NCBI GenBank assembly: GCA_029266015.1
Contig: JAJUFK010000003.1
Span: forward strand, 1-25,899
Source: Bacteroidota bacterium
Lineage (GTDB): Bacteria > Bacteroidota > Bacteroidia > Bacteroidales > UBA1715
Reading direction: 5' to 3'
DNA length: 25,899 bases
The position numbers were made by a program, and so were the translations under genes. The notes below the pieces were generated by a model. That model searched no databases. It saw only the letters and a program-made list of their open reading frames with translations, and was not told the origin of the DNA. Every line of letters starts with the position of its first letter. Positions within the stretch are counted from its first letter, which is position 1. This document shows positions 16,631 to 24,700 of the stretch, piece by piece.

Positions 16631-17944
16631 ATGAAATATTTTCCAATATCATCAGATTTATTTGCACGAAACAGAAATAAAGTACTTCGGCAATTGCCTC
16701 ATGATTCTATTGCAGTAATACACTCAAATGACTTAATACCTCGAAACGGCGATTTATTTTTTAAATTTAGACAACATTCCGATTTATTCTATCTTACCGG
16801 CATAGAACAAGAAAAAACAATATTAGTACTTATTCCGGGCGCATCAGACAATAAAGAAAAAGCTGTTTTATTTATATTAGAACCCAAACCGGAAATTGAA
16901 ATTTGGGAAGGAAAGAAATTAACCATTACTCAAGCTCAACAAATTTCAGGAATTTCTCACATAGAATACGAACATACCTTTCATATATTTTTTGCAAAAT
17001 TATTACAACACTACAATTGTATTTATCTCAACAAAAATGAAAATCCACGATTGCATACATTTGTAAAATCTCGCGATGATAGATTTAAACGTATTATTCG
17101 AAAACGATTTCCTGAAAAACAAATAGAACGCCTTGCTCCTATTATTACAGAATGCCGATTACGAAAAGAACCCGAGGAGATTGCATTAATTGAACAAGCA
17201 TGTAATATTACAACCAATGCATTTAAACAAACAGTACCATATATTAAACCCGGCATATATGAATACGAAATTGAAGCTTTACTTACCAAAGAATTTATAG
17301 CCCATGGAGCATCGGGGCATGCATTTGAGCCTATTATAGCATCGGGAGCAAATTCCTGTTTTTTACATTATGTATCAAACAATACAGTATTACAACCTAA
17401 CACCATAGTTTTAATGGACTTTGGAGCAGAATATGCAAATTATGCAAGTGATGCAACTCGTGTAATACCTGTATCAGGCAAATTTACACAAAGACAAAAA
17501 CAAGTATATGAGGCTGTATTGCGAGTATTGAAACAAACAACTAAACTCATTATTACGGGTACAACGATTCTTGAATACCAAGAACAAACAAAACTATATA
17601 TTCAAGAAGAACTTTTGCATCTTGGGTTGATTAAACAACATGATATTACTAAACAAACCAAAGATAAACCTGCATATTTCACCTATTTTATGCATGGTGT
17701 TTCACATTTTATTGGGTTAGACACGCATGATGTAGGAAACAAAGATACCGTTTTAGAACCGGGTATGGTAGTGTCATGCGAACCGGGAATATATATAGCT
17801 AATGAAGGAATAGGAATACGATTAGAAAATGATATTTTAATAACTGAAACCGGTAATAAAAACTTATTGGAACAAATGCCAATAGAAATTGAAGAAATCG
17901 AAGATTTAATGAATTCCTATTGGCATAATAAAAAAATTAATTAA
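16631..17944 (+). CDS. pepP: Xaa-Pro aminopeptidase (aminopeptidase P, M24B)
   Basis: The 437-residue protein has the AMP_N domain (FFKFRQHSDLFYLTGIEQ, about residues 43-60) followed by the pita-bread catalytic domain from about 175. All five metal ligands of the family are visible: D263 and D274 (LMDFGAEYANYASDATR), H359 (MHGVSHFIGLDTHDVG), E384 (SCEPGIY) and E399 (IRLENDILIT). It removes N-terminal residues preceding proline in the cytoplasm, using two metal ions, usually manganese. Length is normal for PepP. The start codon follows the preceding terminator by about 10 bases, so the leader must be very short or transcription comes from read-through. The last eight bases overlap the convergent malic enzyme gene. 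Confidence 0.93.
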   Translation: MKYFPISSDLFARNRNKVLRQLPHDSIAVIHSNDLIPRNGDLFFKFRQHSDLFYLTGIEQEKTILVLIPGASDNKEKAVLFILEPKPEIEIWEGKKLTITQAQQISGISHIEYEHTFHIFFAKLLQHYNCIYLNKNENPRLHTFVKSRDDRFKRIIRKRFPEKQIERLAPIITECRLRKEPEEIALIEQACNITTNAFKQTVPYIKPGIYEYEIEALLTKEFIAHGASGHAFEPIIASGANSCFLHYVSNNTVLQPNTIVLMDFGAEYANYASDATRVIPVSGKFTQRQKQVYEAVLRVLKQTTKLIITGTTILEYQEQTKLYIQEELLHLGLIKQHDITKQTKDKPAYFTYFMHGVSHFIGLDTHDVGNKDTVLEPGMVVSCEPGIYIANEGIGIRLENDILITETGNKNLLEQMPIEIEEIEDLMNSYWHNKKIN

Positions 17945-19205
17945 AACTTTTTGTACGTAATACTTTTCTGTATTCTTCCCAATTTGTAATTGGATTGCGA
18001 GCTACTCCTGAATCAACAGCTGCTTTAGCTACCGCATACGATACATATTCACGTAATCGAGGATCATTTGGTTTTGGAATTATGTATTGAGCGCCAAAAG
18101 ATATATTATCCCCATACGTTTGTTTAACTCTCTCCGGCACTTCTTCTTTTCCTAATTGAGCTATTGCATATGCCGCCGCAATTTTCATTTCTTCATTTAT
18201 TTGTGTTGCACGCACATCTAAAGCACCTCTAAAAATATACGGAAATCCCAAAACATTATTTACTTGATTTGGAATATCACTTCGTCCGGTTGCAAAAATT
18301 ATATCATTTCGAGATGCCATAGCTTTATCATATGAAATCTCGGGATTTGGATTAGCCAAAGCAAAAACAATAGGATTTGGAGCCATACTTTGTACCATTT
18401 GTTCGGTTACAATATCACCTTTTGACAAACCAATAAATACATCAGAACCTTTCATGGCAGATTCAAGCGAAGTAAAAGGAACATTCTGTGCAAATTGTTG
18501 TTTAGAAATATCTAAATCTTTACGATTTGTATGAATTACACCTTTACTATCAAGCATTATGATATTCTCTTTTTGAACACCTACTGAAATATACAAAAGA
18601 GCACATGAAATTGCAGCAGCTCCTGCACCATTTATTACAACTCTAACCTCAGATATTTGTTTTCCGGCAATTTCACATGCATTAAGCAATGCAGCTGCCG
18701 ATACTATAGCTGTACCATGTTGATCATCGTGCATTACAGGAATATCAAGTTCTTGCTTAAGTCTTCGTTCTATTTCAAAACATTCCGGAGCTTTAATATC
18801 TTCTAAATTTATACCTCCAAATGTAGGCGCAATAGTTTTTACTGTTTGAATAAAAATTTCTACGTCCTCAGTATTTAGCTCAATATCAAACACATCTATA
18901 TCCGCATATATTTTGAACAACATTCCTTTACCTTCCATTACAGGTTTACTTGCAAGAGCTCCAATATTTCCAAGACCTAACACCGCAGTTCCATTAGAAA
19001 TTACAGCTACTAGGTTACTTTTTGCTGTGTAAGCATATACACATTCAGGATTTTGATGAATTTGCAAACAAGGTTCTGCTACACCGGGCGAATATGCTAA
19101 TGCTAAATCATTTTGGGTTGCATGTGGTTTTGATGCAACAACTTCTATCTTTCCGGGTCTACCATTTGAATGGTATTCCAATGCTTCATTTTTTTTATTG
19201 TTCAT
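17937..19205 (-). CDS. Malic enzyme, short form without phosphotransacetylase-like domain
   Basis: This 422-residue enzyme oxidatively decarboxylates malate to pyruvate with reduction of NAD(P). Conserved features are the catalytic Tyr38 in AYSPGVAEPC, Lys93 in ASKPVMEGKG, the metal ligands Glu135/Asp136 in LEDIKAPECF, and Asp160/Asp161 in HDDQHGTA. A nucleotide-binding INGAGAAAIS motif is near 191-200. Many Bacteroidota and proteobacterial MaeB proteins are about 760 residues with a C-terminal phosphotransacetylase-like regulatory domain. That domain is absent here, so regulation by acetyl-CoA is probably missing or different. Cofactor preference cannot be read reliably. The gene is divergent from threonine synthase and convergent with pepP. 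Confidence 0.93.
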   Translation of the reverse strand: MNNKKNEALEYHSNGRPGKIEVVASKPHATQNDLALAYSPGVAEPCLQIHQNPECVYAYTAKSNLVAVISNGTAVLGLGNIGALASKPVMEGKGMLFKIYADIDVFDIELNTEDVEIFIQTVKTIAPTFGGINLEDIKAPECFEIERRLKQELDIPVMHDDQHGTAIVSAAALLNACEIAGKQISEVRVVINGAGAAAISCALLYISVGVQKENIIMLDSKGVIHTNRKDLDISKQQFAQNVPFTSLESAMKGSDVFIGLSKGDIVTEQMVQSMAPNPIVFALANPNPEISYDKAMASRNDIIFATGRSDIPNQVNNVLGFPYIFRGALDVRATQINEEMKIAAAYAIAQLGKEEVPERVKQTYGDNISFGAQYIIPKPNDPRLREYVSYAVAKAAVDSGVARNPITNWEEYRKVLRTKSFN

Positions 19206-19223
19206 AATCTATTAATTTTTTTT

Positions 19224-19231
19224 CAAATCTA
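19224..19231 (-). promoter_or_regulatory. Possible -7 element of the malic enzyme gene
   Basis: On the minus strand this is TAGATTTG, a TAnnTTTG match 18 bases before the ATG at 19205. No good -33 element is seen at the right distance. Confidence 0.3.
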
Positions 19232-19359
19232 TATTGTATCTAAAAAAAAATATAAAAAAATGTATATGTTATTTTTGACATATAAACCCGTTATTTGGAA
19301 TATATTTTTCTGTTATTTTACAGCTAAATGAAAAAACTGTTTGATTCAATAAACATTTA

Positions 19360-19391
19360 TTGCAAAATAATTAACGAAACATGTATTTTTG
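19360..19391 (+). promoter_or_regulatory. Likely promoter of threonine synthase
   Basis: TTG (19360-19362) and TATTTTTG (19384-19391) fit the Bacteroidota -33/-7 consensus with a 21-base spacer. The start codon at 19407 would leave a leader of only about 10 bases. The rest of the 201-base gap to the malic enzyme gene is AT-rich with nothing else recognisable. Confidence 0.42.
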
Positions 19392-19406
19392 TAAAAAATT
19401 CAAAGT

Positions 19407-20771
19407 ATGGTACAGTCATTACAATATTTTTCAACAAACCACAAAGCGCCTAAAGTTACTTTTGGTGAAGCGTTATTACAAGGCTTAGCTCCTGATAAAG
19501 GACTTTATATGCCCGAACAAATTCCAACTTTTACACCGCAGGAAATTGCAAATTTTGCATCACAAGAATATTATGAAATAGCATGTGCAGTATTTTCAAA
19601 ATTCTTACGCAATGATATTCCATACAATGAATTACTTGCAATGTGTAAAGAAGCATATACATTTGATATTCCTTTAGAACCAGTATACAACAGAAAATAC
19701 ATCATGCGTCTTGATCAAGGGCCAACAGCTTCATTTAAAGACTTTGCAGGGCAAATGATGGGACGTTTAATGCAATATTACTTACAACAAAAAGGAACAC
19801 ATAAGTTAATATTAACAGCGACATCGGGCGACACCGGGAGTGCCGTTGCTCATGCGTTTTACAATTTAGAAACTATACGTGTTGCAATATTATTTCCTCA
19901 GAACGAAGTTACGTTGCGACAACGAAAACAGATGACTACACTTCAAAAAAATATACATGTAATAGCTATAGACGGCAAATTTGATGATGCACAAGCTATG
20001 GTAAAAGAAGCTTTTTCTGATTCTGATTTACAATATCTTGAACTAACCAGTGCTAATTCAATAAATATTGGCAGATTAATTCCTCAAATTGTATATTACA
20101 TTTATGCATATTCCCGATTAGCAAAAAAAGACAACAATGAACAAGCTGTTTTCTGTATCCCATCAGGTAATTTTGGTGATATGATGGGGTGTGTATTTGC
20201 AAAAAATATGGGATTACCAGTGAAAAAGATATTAGTTGCAACAAATGATAATAATGAATTTGAAGTACTACTTCAAACAAAAGAATACAAAAAAATTGAA
20301 CCATCTAAAAACTGTTTATCAAGTGCTATGAATGTGGGGCATCCAAGTAATTTAGCAAGATTAATAGAATTATATGGTGGAAATATGGATGAAACAGGCA
20401 CATTACACAAAACTCCCGATTTTGATGCTATGAATCGTGATTTTTATTCAATTAGCGTAAGTGATTCCGAAACACATAAAACAATACAACACGTATGGAA
20501 TACATATAAAGTAATTTTGGAACCCCATGGTGCAGTAGGATGGAAATGTGTTCAAGATTATGTAAAACAATATGGTGAAAATGAAAACGAATTAATCATA
20601 TCACTTGAAACTGCACATCCGGCAAAATTCCCCGAAGCTATAATTTCAAATATTGGAATAAACCCCGAATTACCCAAAAGTTTACAAGGCATAGAAGATA
20701 AACCTGAATCATTTGATACGATACCTGCAACATATTCGGCATTTAAACAATACTTACAAACTCAGTTCTAA
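19407..20771 (+). CDS. thrC: Threonine synthase
   Basis: The 454-residue protein converts O-phosphohomoserine to threonine, the last step of threonine synthesis, with pyridoxal phosphate. The N-terminal ThrC segment is FSTNHKAPKVTFGEALLQGL followed by APDKGLYMPE. The PLP lysine is K111 in GPTASFKDFAGQ. TATSGDTGSAVAHAF and IPSGNFGDMMG are the phosphate-binding and substrate loops. Length fits the fold-type II bacterial enzyme. It is cytoplasmic. RuvC starts 11 bases after its stop, so the two are probably co-transcribed although unrelated in function. Confidence 0.96.
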   Translation: MVQSLQYFSTNHKAPKVTFGEALLQGLAPDKGLYMPEQIPTFTPQEIANFASQEYYEIACAVFSKFLRNDIPYNELLAMCKEAYTFDIPLEPVYNRKYIMRLDQGPTASFKDFAGQMMGRLMQYYLQQKGTHKLILTATSGDTGSAVAHAFYNLETIRVAILFPQNEVTLRQRKQMTTLQKNIHVIAIDGKFDDAQAMVKEAFSDSDLQYLELTSANSINIGRLIPQIVYYIYAYSRLAKKDNNEQAVFCIPSGNFGDMMGCVFAKNMGLPVKKILVATNDNNEFEVLLQTKEYKKIEPSKNCLSSAMNVGHPSNLARLIELYGGNMDETGTLHKTPDFDAMNRDFYSISVSDSETHKTIQHVWNTYKVILEPHGAVGWKCVQDYVKQYGENENELIISLETAHPAKFPEAIISNIGINPELPKSLQGIEDKPESFDTIPATYSAFKQYLQTQF

Positions 20772-20782
20772 TATAATGTTGC

Positions 20783-21370
20783 ATGGTTAATGAAAAGATA
20801 ATTTTAGGAATTGACCCCGGTACAACAATTTTAGGATACGGACTTATATCTGTATCGGGGAAAACAATGAAATTATTAACCTTAGGAGTAATAAACTTAC
20901 AAAAATTTGATGACCATTATATAAAACTTCAAAAAATTTATAAACGTTTACAAGGACTTATTCAAGAATATTGTCCTGATGAAATGGCTTTAGAAGCACC
21001 ATTTTTTGGAAAGAACGTTCAATCTATGCTTAAACTCGGTCGTGCCCAAGGTGTTGCAATGGCGGCTGGTTTAGCATTTGATATACCAATAACGGAATAT
21101 GCCCCTCGTAAAGTAAAAATGGCTATAACAGGAACAGGAACAGCTTCTAAAGAACAAGTTGCAGCTATGCTTTCGCGATTACTCAATACCGAAGCAAAAC
21201 CCGAGTTTCTTGATGCTACCGATGCGTTAGCTGTTGCTGTATGTCATTATTATCAAATTTCTAAACCGGGAATAACTCAAGGAACATCTGCTAAATCATG
21301 GAAAGAATTTTTACACAAAAATCCTACAAGAGTTATTACTCCAAAACAAAAAAAAGACACAAAAAAATAA
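20783..21370 (+). CDS. ruvC: Holliday junction resolvase RuvC
   Basis: The 195-residue endonuclease resolves Holliday junctions together with RuvAB. The four acidic catalytic residues are present at the expected spacing: D11 in LGIDPGTTILGYG, E71 in ALEAPFFGKN, and D144 and D147 in FLDATDALAVAVCHYY. The TPREVK-like region reads TEYAPRKVKMAITGTGTASK. The C-terminal tail after about residue 160 is lysine-rich and poorly conserved, slightly longer than in E. coli RuvC. It follows thrC closely and faces the pnuT gene, with only four bases between the two stop codons. Confidence 0.96.
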   Translation: MVNEKIILGIDPGTTILGYGLISVSGKTMKLLTLGVINLQKFDDHYIKLQKIYKRLQGLIQEYCPDEMALEAPFFGKNVQSMLKLGRAQGVAMAAGLAFDIPITEYAPRKVKMAITGTGTASKEQVAAMLSRLLNTEAKPEFLDATDALAVAVCHYYQISKPGITQGTSAKSWKEFLHKNPTRVITPKQKKDTKK

Positions 21371-21374
21371 TACC

Positions 21375-21968
21375 CTACAATTGAAGATGTTTAGCTTGGG
21401 TATGCTCTCGAAACCAAACTGTATATCCTATTACAGATAGTATAAAATAAACACTAAACAACACTACAGTACTATATAATTCTTTGTTCCAATATAACCA
21501 AATACTCACCCCGTTCACAATCATCCAAATAAACCATTGCTCTATATATTTATGAGCTAACATATATGTTGCAGTTATACTCAAAGCTGTAGTGAATGAA
21601 TCCCAATACGGGACAGGAGAATCGGTATAATGCACAAGTATATATGATATAATAAAAAATATAAGTACAGTAATAATGGCCAACACCAAAGCATACACTA
21701 TACGAATGTTTTGTATTTGTAATTCTGTATGATCTCCCCCCCCATGTTTCCACATAAACCACCCATACACACTTACAAACACATAATATACTTGCAATCC
21801 CATATCAGCATAAAATTGTGACTGAAAAAAAACAATGATATATAGTAACGATGTAATAATTCCGACAAACCACATTGCATTATGCTGCTTTACCTCGAGC
21901 AACACATACGCAAGCCCGAATAGAGTGCCGGCAATTTCAATCCAATGATGTATAATCCATTCTACCAT
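21375..21968 (-). CDS. pnuT: PnuC-family vitamin transporter, probable thiamine transporter PnuT
   Basis: The 197-residue inner-membrane protein shows the PnuC family pattern: IEIAGTLFGLAYVLLEVKQ, YADMGLQVYYVFVSVYGWFMW and, near the end, MIVNGVSIWLYWNKEL. Several hydrophobic segments span the length. PnuC-type proteins are facilitators for vitamins such as nicotinamide riboside, riboflavin or thiamine. Thiamine is the likely substrate because the gene follows a TonB receptor under a TPP riboswitch, the known Bacteroidota arrangement. Uptake is normally driven by phosphorylation inside the cell; no thiamine kinase gene is adjacent here. The codons for three glycines (76-78) form a G8 tract, unusual in this AT-rich DNA. 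A strong hairpin containing a G9 tract precedes the start. Confidence 0.88.
   Translation of the reverse strand: MVEWIIHHWIEIAGTLFGLAYVLLEVKQHNAMWFVGIITSLLYIIVFFQSQFYADMGLQVYYVFVSVYGWFMWKHGGGDHTELQIQNIRIVYALVLAIITVLIFFIISYILVHYTDSPVPYWDSFTTALSITATYMLAHKYIEQWFIWMIVNGVSIWLYWNKELYSTVVLFSVYFILSVIGYTVWFREHTQAKHLQL
21736..21743 (-). repeat. G8 homopolymer inside pnuT
   Basis: Eight consecutive G on the coding strand encode three glycines in the loop after YGWFMWKH. Along with the G9 in the upstream spacer, it is one of only two G or C runs of eight or more that I found in the window. Confidence 0.85.
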
Positions 21969-21984
21969 AATTTACTTAAAATTT

Positions 21985-22021
21985 GGGGAGCAGTATCTGA
22001 CAGCTGATACTACCCCCCCCC
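21985..22021 (-). promoter_or_regulatory. Intercistronic hairpin with G9 tract before pnuT
   Basis: On the transcript strand GGGGGGTAGTATC (22018 to 22006) pairs with GATACTGCTCCCC (21997 to 21985) over 13 base pairs with an 8-base loop. The two non-Watson-Crick positions are G-U wobbles only on this strand, which supports formation in the operon mRNA. The G9 run (22013-22021) supplies six of the paired bases. AAATTTT follows, so it could attenuate transcription or protect the upstream message. Confidence 0.65.
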
Positions 22022-22037
22022 AAAAAAGAAATAAAAA

Positions 22038-24488
22038 TTAAAACTGCAAACTCATTTTACACATATAATTAATCCCTGCTTGTGGATAATAAAAGCTTTG
22101 ACTCTTTTCTTGATTTTGTTCGTACCAATTCCATCCATATGCATTTGAAATATATTGTGTATCAAGTATATTATTTACCATTAATTGTATAGTAAGCGAT
22201 GTTTTATAGATAGGTTTGGTATATGCCAATATAAAATTATGAATAGCATATGCAGGCAATTTTCTTTGTTCGTCAGATGTATTATCATAAAACTGAGCTC
22301 CAATATATTTAGAAGTAAATCCAAAATATATAGATTTATCAGGATAAAACATAATACTATTTGAGGCTATAACATTTGGTGAATATGAAATATCTGTTGT
22401 TCCTAATTCTGTAATTTTGGGTTCTTCATCCCAAGTATCAGTATAATTAACAGAATATTCTGTATAATTGTGTATTTTATTTCGTGAAAGTGTAAGAGAA
22501 GCATTCCAAGCTATTTCTTTTACAGGTCGTGCTCCAACAATCCATTCAATACCACGCCGATAGCTATCAGGAACATTTTCCATAATAGGATCTCCTACAT
22601 CATTGAGCTTACCAGTAAGAGTTAATTGATTTACATATTGCATATTATATACATTTATAGAAGCACTCAATTTTTGCAATGTAAGTGTATATCCTAATTC
22701 TGTATCATATAAGGTTTCATATGTTACCTGTTTTGCAGATTTTCCTGCATCTTTTAAATCGGTACGTGTTGGTTCACGATTAGCTACGGCATATGATATA
22801 AACACTTTATTCCGTTTATTTGGCATATAATACAACCCTACTTTAGGATTTACAAAATTCCATGAAAAATTATTGTGTAACGGTGTAAAATCATCATCTA
22901 TTCCCACCATGGTATATAATATGTTGCGATATTGCATATCGACAAAAATAGATAATTGTGAAAACAATTTTTGTTGAACCTTAACAAAAACCATAACATC
23001 ACGTTTTTCACTGTCATTATCATACCATGTATACGATTTATCAAAATCGGGAATCATCTGCACCCATATTACTTTTCCAAAATGATTTCCTTTGTATATA
23101 TTATATGAATTTCCCAATGAGATTTCGGTATTATTTTTTGTATAAGTGATACCTGAAGTATATCCGTAAAATATATTATCTAACCATTTTTGACGGATTA
23201 AATCGCTCCGTTTTATAGTACTATCGGGGAAAATATACTGCCTTTGATTTATAACAACAACTGTATCAGACAACAAGACAACAGGAATACCATATTTTGA
23301 AAATTTTGCATTATCCTTATATTGCTCGTAAAATCCTTTACCGGTAGTTGCATGTGTTGTTAACGAAAAGGTTATATGTTTACTCAAAATACCTCCATAT
23401 GAAAGCGAATAATGATTTTGCCAATAATTATCAGTTTCATTATCATAAAAAGCTTCATTTCCGAAATCATCATAATACAAACCTGTAACATTATATCTGC
23501 GGTTTGTAGAAAGCATGTAATCCGGTAGTCCTTCCCATGAAATCCCTGTTCGTTCTTTACCGAGAAGAACATTTGCTGTCAAACGATGAGAGCCTTTTAA
23601 ATATGAGCCTGTAAGATGTGCTGCCGAATGTTGTGAAAAACTTCGTTCTACCCATCCATCAGAATCGAGCCTACTTACTCTAATACCAAAATACAAACAA
23701 CTGTCTAATATACCGGTACCTGCAGACATTGTTTGTTTAAAAGTACCAAATGATCCTACTGAAGATGAAATTTGAGCATGTGGTTTTTCTTGTAGATCAA
23801 CAGTTTGAAAATTAACCGATGCTCCAAATGAGGCAGCACCATTTGTTGATGTCCCCACTCCCCTTTGTATTTGCACTTCCTCTACTGACGATGCAAAATC
23901 AGCCATATTAACCCAAAAAACAGTTTGTGACTCTGCATCATTTAATGGTATACCATTTACAGTAATATTAATACGCGACATATCGGTACCTCTAATACGC
24001 ATACCGGTATATCCCATTCCCGTACCATTGTCTGATGTTGCAACTATACTTGGGGTTTGTTCCAACACATAAGGTATATCTTTTGTACCATACTGTTGCT
24101 CAATTTCTTGTTTAGAAAGGTTTATTTTAGCAACCGGGGTTTGTTCTTTGGCTTTAATAGCAGTTAATACCACCGGTTCTATTGTTATTGCTTTTTGACT
24201 TAATACTATATCATACACCGTATTTGATTGTACAAGAATCTGTTTTATTACGTTTGTATAACCCATATAACTACAAACAACAGTATATGTTCCCGCCTGT
24301 AATTTTTCTAAACTATACTCGCCATTTGAATTGGAATAAGTTCCAATAAAAGAATTTTCAATATACACTGAAGCGCCCGCAAGACGTTCTCCCTGAGGAT
24401 TTGAAACTACACCGGTTAGATTCCATTTTTGACCATATGCACTTATTGTAAACAATACAGCACATACTACAACATTCCATTTTTTCAT
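22038..24488 (-). CDS. TonB-dependent receptor, probable thiamine outer-membrane receptor
   Basis: The 816-residue protein has a signal peptide (residues 1 to about 19, ending ISAYGQ). A carboxypeptidase-regulatory-like domain follows at about 23-100 (LTGVVSNPQGERLAGASVYI). The plug is at about 120-230 (DIPYVLEQTPSIV, MRIRGTDMSRINITVNGIPL, VEEVQIQRGVGTSTNGAASF). The beta-barrel runs to a terminal phenylalanine (MSLQF), as needed for outer-membrane insertion. It imports a ligand across the outer membrane using TonB energy. The TPP riboswitch upstream and the PnuC-type gene downstream identify it as the thiamine receptor described in Bacteroidota thiamine operons (established arrangement; substrate inferred). 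Expression should fall when TPP is plentiful. The gap to pnuT is 69 bases. Confidence 0.92.
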   Translation of the reverse strand: MKKWNVVVCAVLFTISAYGQKWNLTGVVSNPQGERLAGASVYIENSFIGTYSNSNGEYSLEKLQAGTYTVVCSYMGYTNVIKQILVQSNTVYDIVLSQKAITIEPVVLTAIKAKEQTPVAKINLSKQEIEQQYGTKDIPYVLEQTPSIVATSDNGTGMGYTGMRIRGTDMSRINITVNGIPLNDAESQTVFWVNMADFASSVEEVQIQRGVGTSTNGAASFGASVNFQTVDLQEKPHAQISSSVGSFGTFKQTMSAGTGILDSCLYFGIRVSRLDSDGWVERSFSQHSAAHLTGSYLKGSHRLTANVLLGKERTGISWEGLPDYMLSTNRRYNVTGLYYDDFGNEAFYDNETDNYWQNHYSLSYGGILSKHITFSLTTHATTGKGFYEQYKDNAKFSKYGIPVVLLSDTVVVINQRQYIFPDSTIKRSDLIRQKWLDNIFYGYTSGITYTKNNTEISLGNSYNIYKGNHFGKVIWVQMIPDFDKSYTWYDNDSEKRDVMVFVKVQQKLFSQLSIFVDMQYRNILYTMVGIDDDFTPLHNNFSWNFVNPKVGLYYMPNKRNKVFISYAVANREPTRTDLKDAGKSAKQVTYETLYDTELGYTLTLQKLSASINVYNMQYVNQLTLTGKLNDVGDPIMENVPDSYRRGIEWIVGARPVKEIAWNASLTLSRNKIHNYTEYSVNYTDTWDEEPKITELGTTDISYSPNVIASNSIMFYPDKSIYFGFTSKYIGAQFYDNTSDEQRKLPAYAIHNFILAYTKPIYKTSLTIQLMVNNILDTQYISNAYGWNWYEQNQEKSQSFYYPQAGINYMCKMSLQF

Positions 24489-24515
24489 ATTGCTACATTT
24501 TTAAAAAAATTATAT

Positions 24516-24527
24516 GAATAGGAATGC
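24516..24527 (-). promoter_or_regulatory. Candidate anti-aptamer segment in the leader
   Basis: The RNA segment GCAUUCCUAUUC, 28-39 bases before the receptor start codon, can pair over 12 positions (two G-U) with GAAUAGGGGUGC (24640 to 24629) at the 5' side of the TPP aptamer. It could form a structure that excludes the ligand-bound aptamer. Confidence 0.45.
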
Positions 24528-24559
24528 TATGCTTGAGTATGCACGTTTAGACATTTCAC

Positions 24560-24641
24560 CGAATTCCCTCCGCAGGTATTATCCTGTTCAGGTTCGAGGG
24601 TCTTATCTCAGCCATGTTTTACATCACGGCACCCCTATTCG
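24560..24641 (-). ncRNA. TPP riboswitch (THI element)
   Basis: The minus strand carries the conserved blocks in order: GGGGTGCC, GGCTGAGAT, ACCCTCGAACCTGA, CAGGATAATACCTG and GCGGAGGGAA. The closing helix P1 pairs CGAAT (24641 to 24637) with ATTCG (24564 to 24560). The sequence matches the TPP-sensing riboswitch that controls thiamine synthesis and transport. It lies 71 bases upstream of the TonB receptor and about 9 bases after a likely transcription start. No classical terminator hairpin is evident between it and the start codon, though a T7 run is present near 24500. Confidence 0.96.
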
Positions 24642-24656
24642 TTATTTTTGACTGTA

Positions 24657-24664
24657 CAAATGTA
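24657..24664 (-). promoter_or_regulatory. Likely -7 element of the thiamine operon
   Basis: On the minus strand this is TACATTTG, a perfect TAnnTTTG. Transcription would start near 24650, just before the riboswitch, which supports the call. A TTTG is present 16 bases upstream, shorter than the usual spacing. Confidence 0.5.
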
Positions 24665-24700
24665 TAAAAAATTACAAAAACAAATAAACTATATATAAAT

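Noticed and set aside
19261..19450. Two tiny ORFs (23 and 41 codons, joined by ATGA) in the gap before thrC
   Set aside because: The second runs through the likely thrC promoter and into the thrC coding frame. Neither shows a recognisable sequence, and short open frames are common in AT-rich spacers.
21550..21762. Alternative minus-strand open frame inside pnuT
   Set aside because: It is a shifted frame of a conserved membrane protein. It is relevant only as the product of slippage at the G8 tract, not as a gene.
24489..24515. T7 run after the riboswitch as a classical intrinsic terminator
   Set aside because: No stable GC-rich hairpin directly precedes it; only a 4-bp stem is possible. A standard terminator is not supported.
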